Origin: Saccharopolyspora_D taberi
GTDB taxonomy: Bacteria; Actinomycetota; Actinomycetes; Mycobacteriales; Pseudonocardiaceae
NCBI RefSeq assembly: GCF_039534165.1
Contig: NZ_BAAAUX010000014.1
Location: forward strand, 62,001-126,000
Reading direction: 5' to 3'
DNA length: 64,000 nt
Shown: positions 63,297-64,000 of the stretch, piece by piece
How positions within the stretch are numbered: the first letter of the stretch is position 1
Layout of the letters: each line of letters begins with the position of its first letter
Translations under genes and position numbers: made by a program
The notes under the pieces: generated by a model
Seen by the model: the letters and a program-made list of their open reading frames with translations, nothing else
What the model was told of the DNA's origin: nothing
Database searches by the model: none

Positions 63297-64000
63297 GTGG
63301 ACCCGACCGGGCTGATCGTGCTGGCGGTGGTCGCACTGCTGGTGATCGTGGTCGCGGTGAAGTCGGTGCTGGTGGTGCCGCAGGCGCAGGCCGCGGTGAT
63401 CGAGCGGCTGGGGCGGTTCCGCACCGTGGCCGCGCCGGGGCTGAACTTCCTGATGCCGTTCCTGGACCGGGTGCGGGCCCGGATAGACCTGCGCGAGCAG
63501 GTCGTCTCGTTCCCGCCGCAGCCGGTGATCACCCAGGACAACCTCACGGTCTCCATCGACACGGTGGTGTACTTCCAGGTCACCGACTCGCGGTCGGCGG
63601 TGTACGAGATCTCCAACTACATCGTCGGCGTGGAGCAGCTGACCACCACGACGCTGCGCAACGTCGTCGGTGGCATGAGCCTGGAGGAGACGCTGACCTC
63701 CCGCGACCAGATCAACACCCAGCTGCGCGGGGTGCTGGACCAGGAGACCGGGCGCTGGGGCATCCGGGTCGCGCGGGTGGAGCTCAAGGCGATCGACCCG
63801 CCGCCGTCCATCCAGGACTCGATGGAGAAGCAGATGCGCGCGGACCGGGAGAAGCGCGCGATGATCCTCAACGCGGAGGGCCAGCGGGAGGCGGCGATCA
63901 AGACCGCCGAGGGCCAGAAGCAGTCGCAGATCCTGGCGGCCGAGGGTTCCAAGCAGGCCGCGATCCTGGCTGCCGAGGCCGACCGGCAGTCCAGCATCCT
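63297..64000 (+). CDS. SPFH/band 7 protein (QmcA-like), 5' part
   Basis: The frame is open from GTG 63297 to the window end, giving about 234 residues. One N-terminal membrane span (GLIVLAVVALLVIVVAVKSV) is followed by an SPFH domain: VPQAQAAVIERLGRFRTVAA, GLNFLMPFLDRVRARIDLRE, LRNVVGGMSLEETLTSRD and WGIRVARVELKAIDPP. The Ala/Glu/Gln-rich coiled coil with EGQREAAIKTAEGQKQSQIL has begun at the end. AAGGAGG lies five bases before the start. These stomatin-type proteins scaffold membrane domains together with NfeD. Confidence 0.93.
   Translation, partial: MDPTGLIVLAVVALLVIVVAVKSVLVVPQAQAAVIERLGRFRTVAAPGLNFLMPFLDRVRARIDLREQVVSFPPQPVITQDNLTVSIDTVVYFQVTDSRSAVYEISNYIVGVEQLTTTTLRNVVGGMSLEETLTSRDQINTQLRGVLDQETGRWGIRVARVELKAIDPPPSIQDSMEKQMRADREKRAMILNAEGQREAAIKTAEGQKQSQILAAEGSKQAAILAAEADRQSSI

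Overview
The window is very GC-rich DNA with strong GC bias at third codon positions, frequent GTG starts and actinobacterial gene families throughout: ergothioneine synthesis, a RipA-type NlpC/P60 protein, a fabG-inhA-hemH cluster, NnaR, and DUF3097. The best inference is an actinomycete of the Pseudonocardiales, most like Saccharopolyspora. An 86-base run of N (25887-25972) joins two contigs, so linkage across it is not proven by the sequence.

Left contig (1-25886). It opens with the end of a POT peptide transporter, a secreted tripeptidyl-aminopeptidase-type hydrolase, a PLP decarboxylase-fold enzyme and a TetR regulator of the AcnR/Rv1474c family. The ergothioneine operon egtA-egtB-egtC-egtD (4631-9002) follows, without an egtE. 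Next come a small secreted protein, a deazaflavin-type DUF385 enzyme, a small alarmone synthetase, a LacI regulator with two back-to-back palindromic operators in front of an MFS transporter and a DUF885 peptidase, a GT39-like membrane glycosyltransferase, a two-component system, a TetR-monooxygenase operon, a scar of two truncated genes (AraC/GlxA and rhodanese), two Nudix hydrolases around a DinB2-type Y-family polymerase, a second DUF385 enzyme, an L,D-transpeptidase, and a broken XRE/TPR regulator flanked by a 71-bp exact repeat that runs into the gap.

Right contig (25973-64000). It starts with aconitase (minus strand), whose promoter carries a site matching the published AcnR operator. 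Then come an EamA exporter, a 1,452-residue two-half P-type ATPase of the CtpH/CtpI kind with small membrane-protein neighbours, and a seven-gene, translationally coupled nitrate assimilation operon read right to left: narK, nitrate reductase, an FAD/[2Fe-2S] oxidoreductase, nirB, nirD, nnaR and a CbiX-type chelatase. A GlnR-like box lies upstream of it. A sirtuin, the RipA-like peptidoglycan hydrolase, mobA (which can supply the molybdenum cofactor for the nitrate reductase), moxR-DUF58-VWA, a methyltransferase, a VOC protein and an MgtC protein follow. A second gene scar (AraC, TetR and FAD-monooxygenase remnants, about 52.9-54.06 kb) precedes a large FAD/Fe-S D-2-hydroxyacid dehydrogenase, then fabG, inhA, hemH, a conserved hypothetical, DUF3097, a GNAT, NfeD and the start of an SPFH protein.

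The series acn, NlpC/P60, moxR-DUF58-VWA, fabG-inhA-hemH, hypothetical, nfeD-SPFH follows the mycobacterial Rv1475c-Rv1488 order, interrupted here by the nitrate and other accessory genes. The points most worth a second look are the AcnR site and the position of its presumed regulator next to the egt operon, two deletion scars that removed the 5' ends of divergent gene pairs, the DinB2-like polymerase with isoleucine at the steric-gate position, and the repeat that ends at the assembly gap. I saw no tRNA or rRNA gene, CRISPR array, complete transposon, phage or replication origin.
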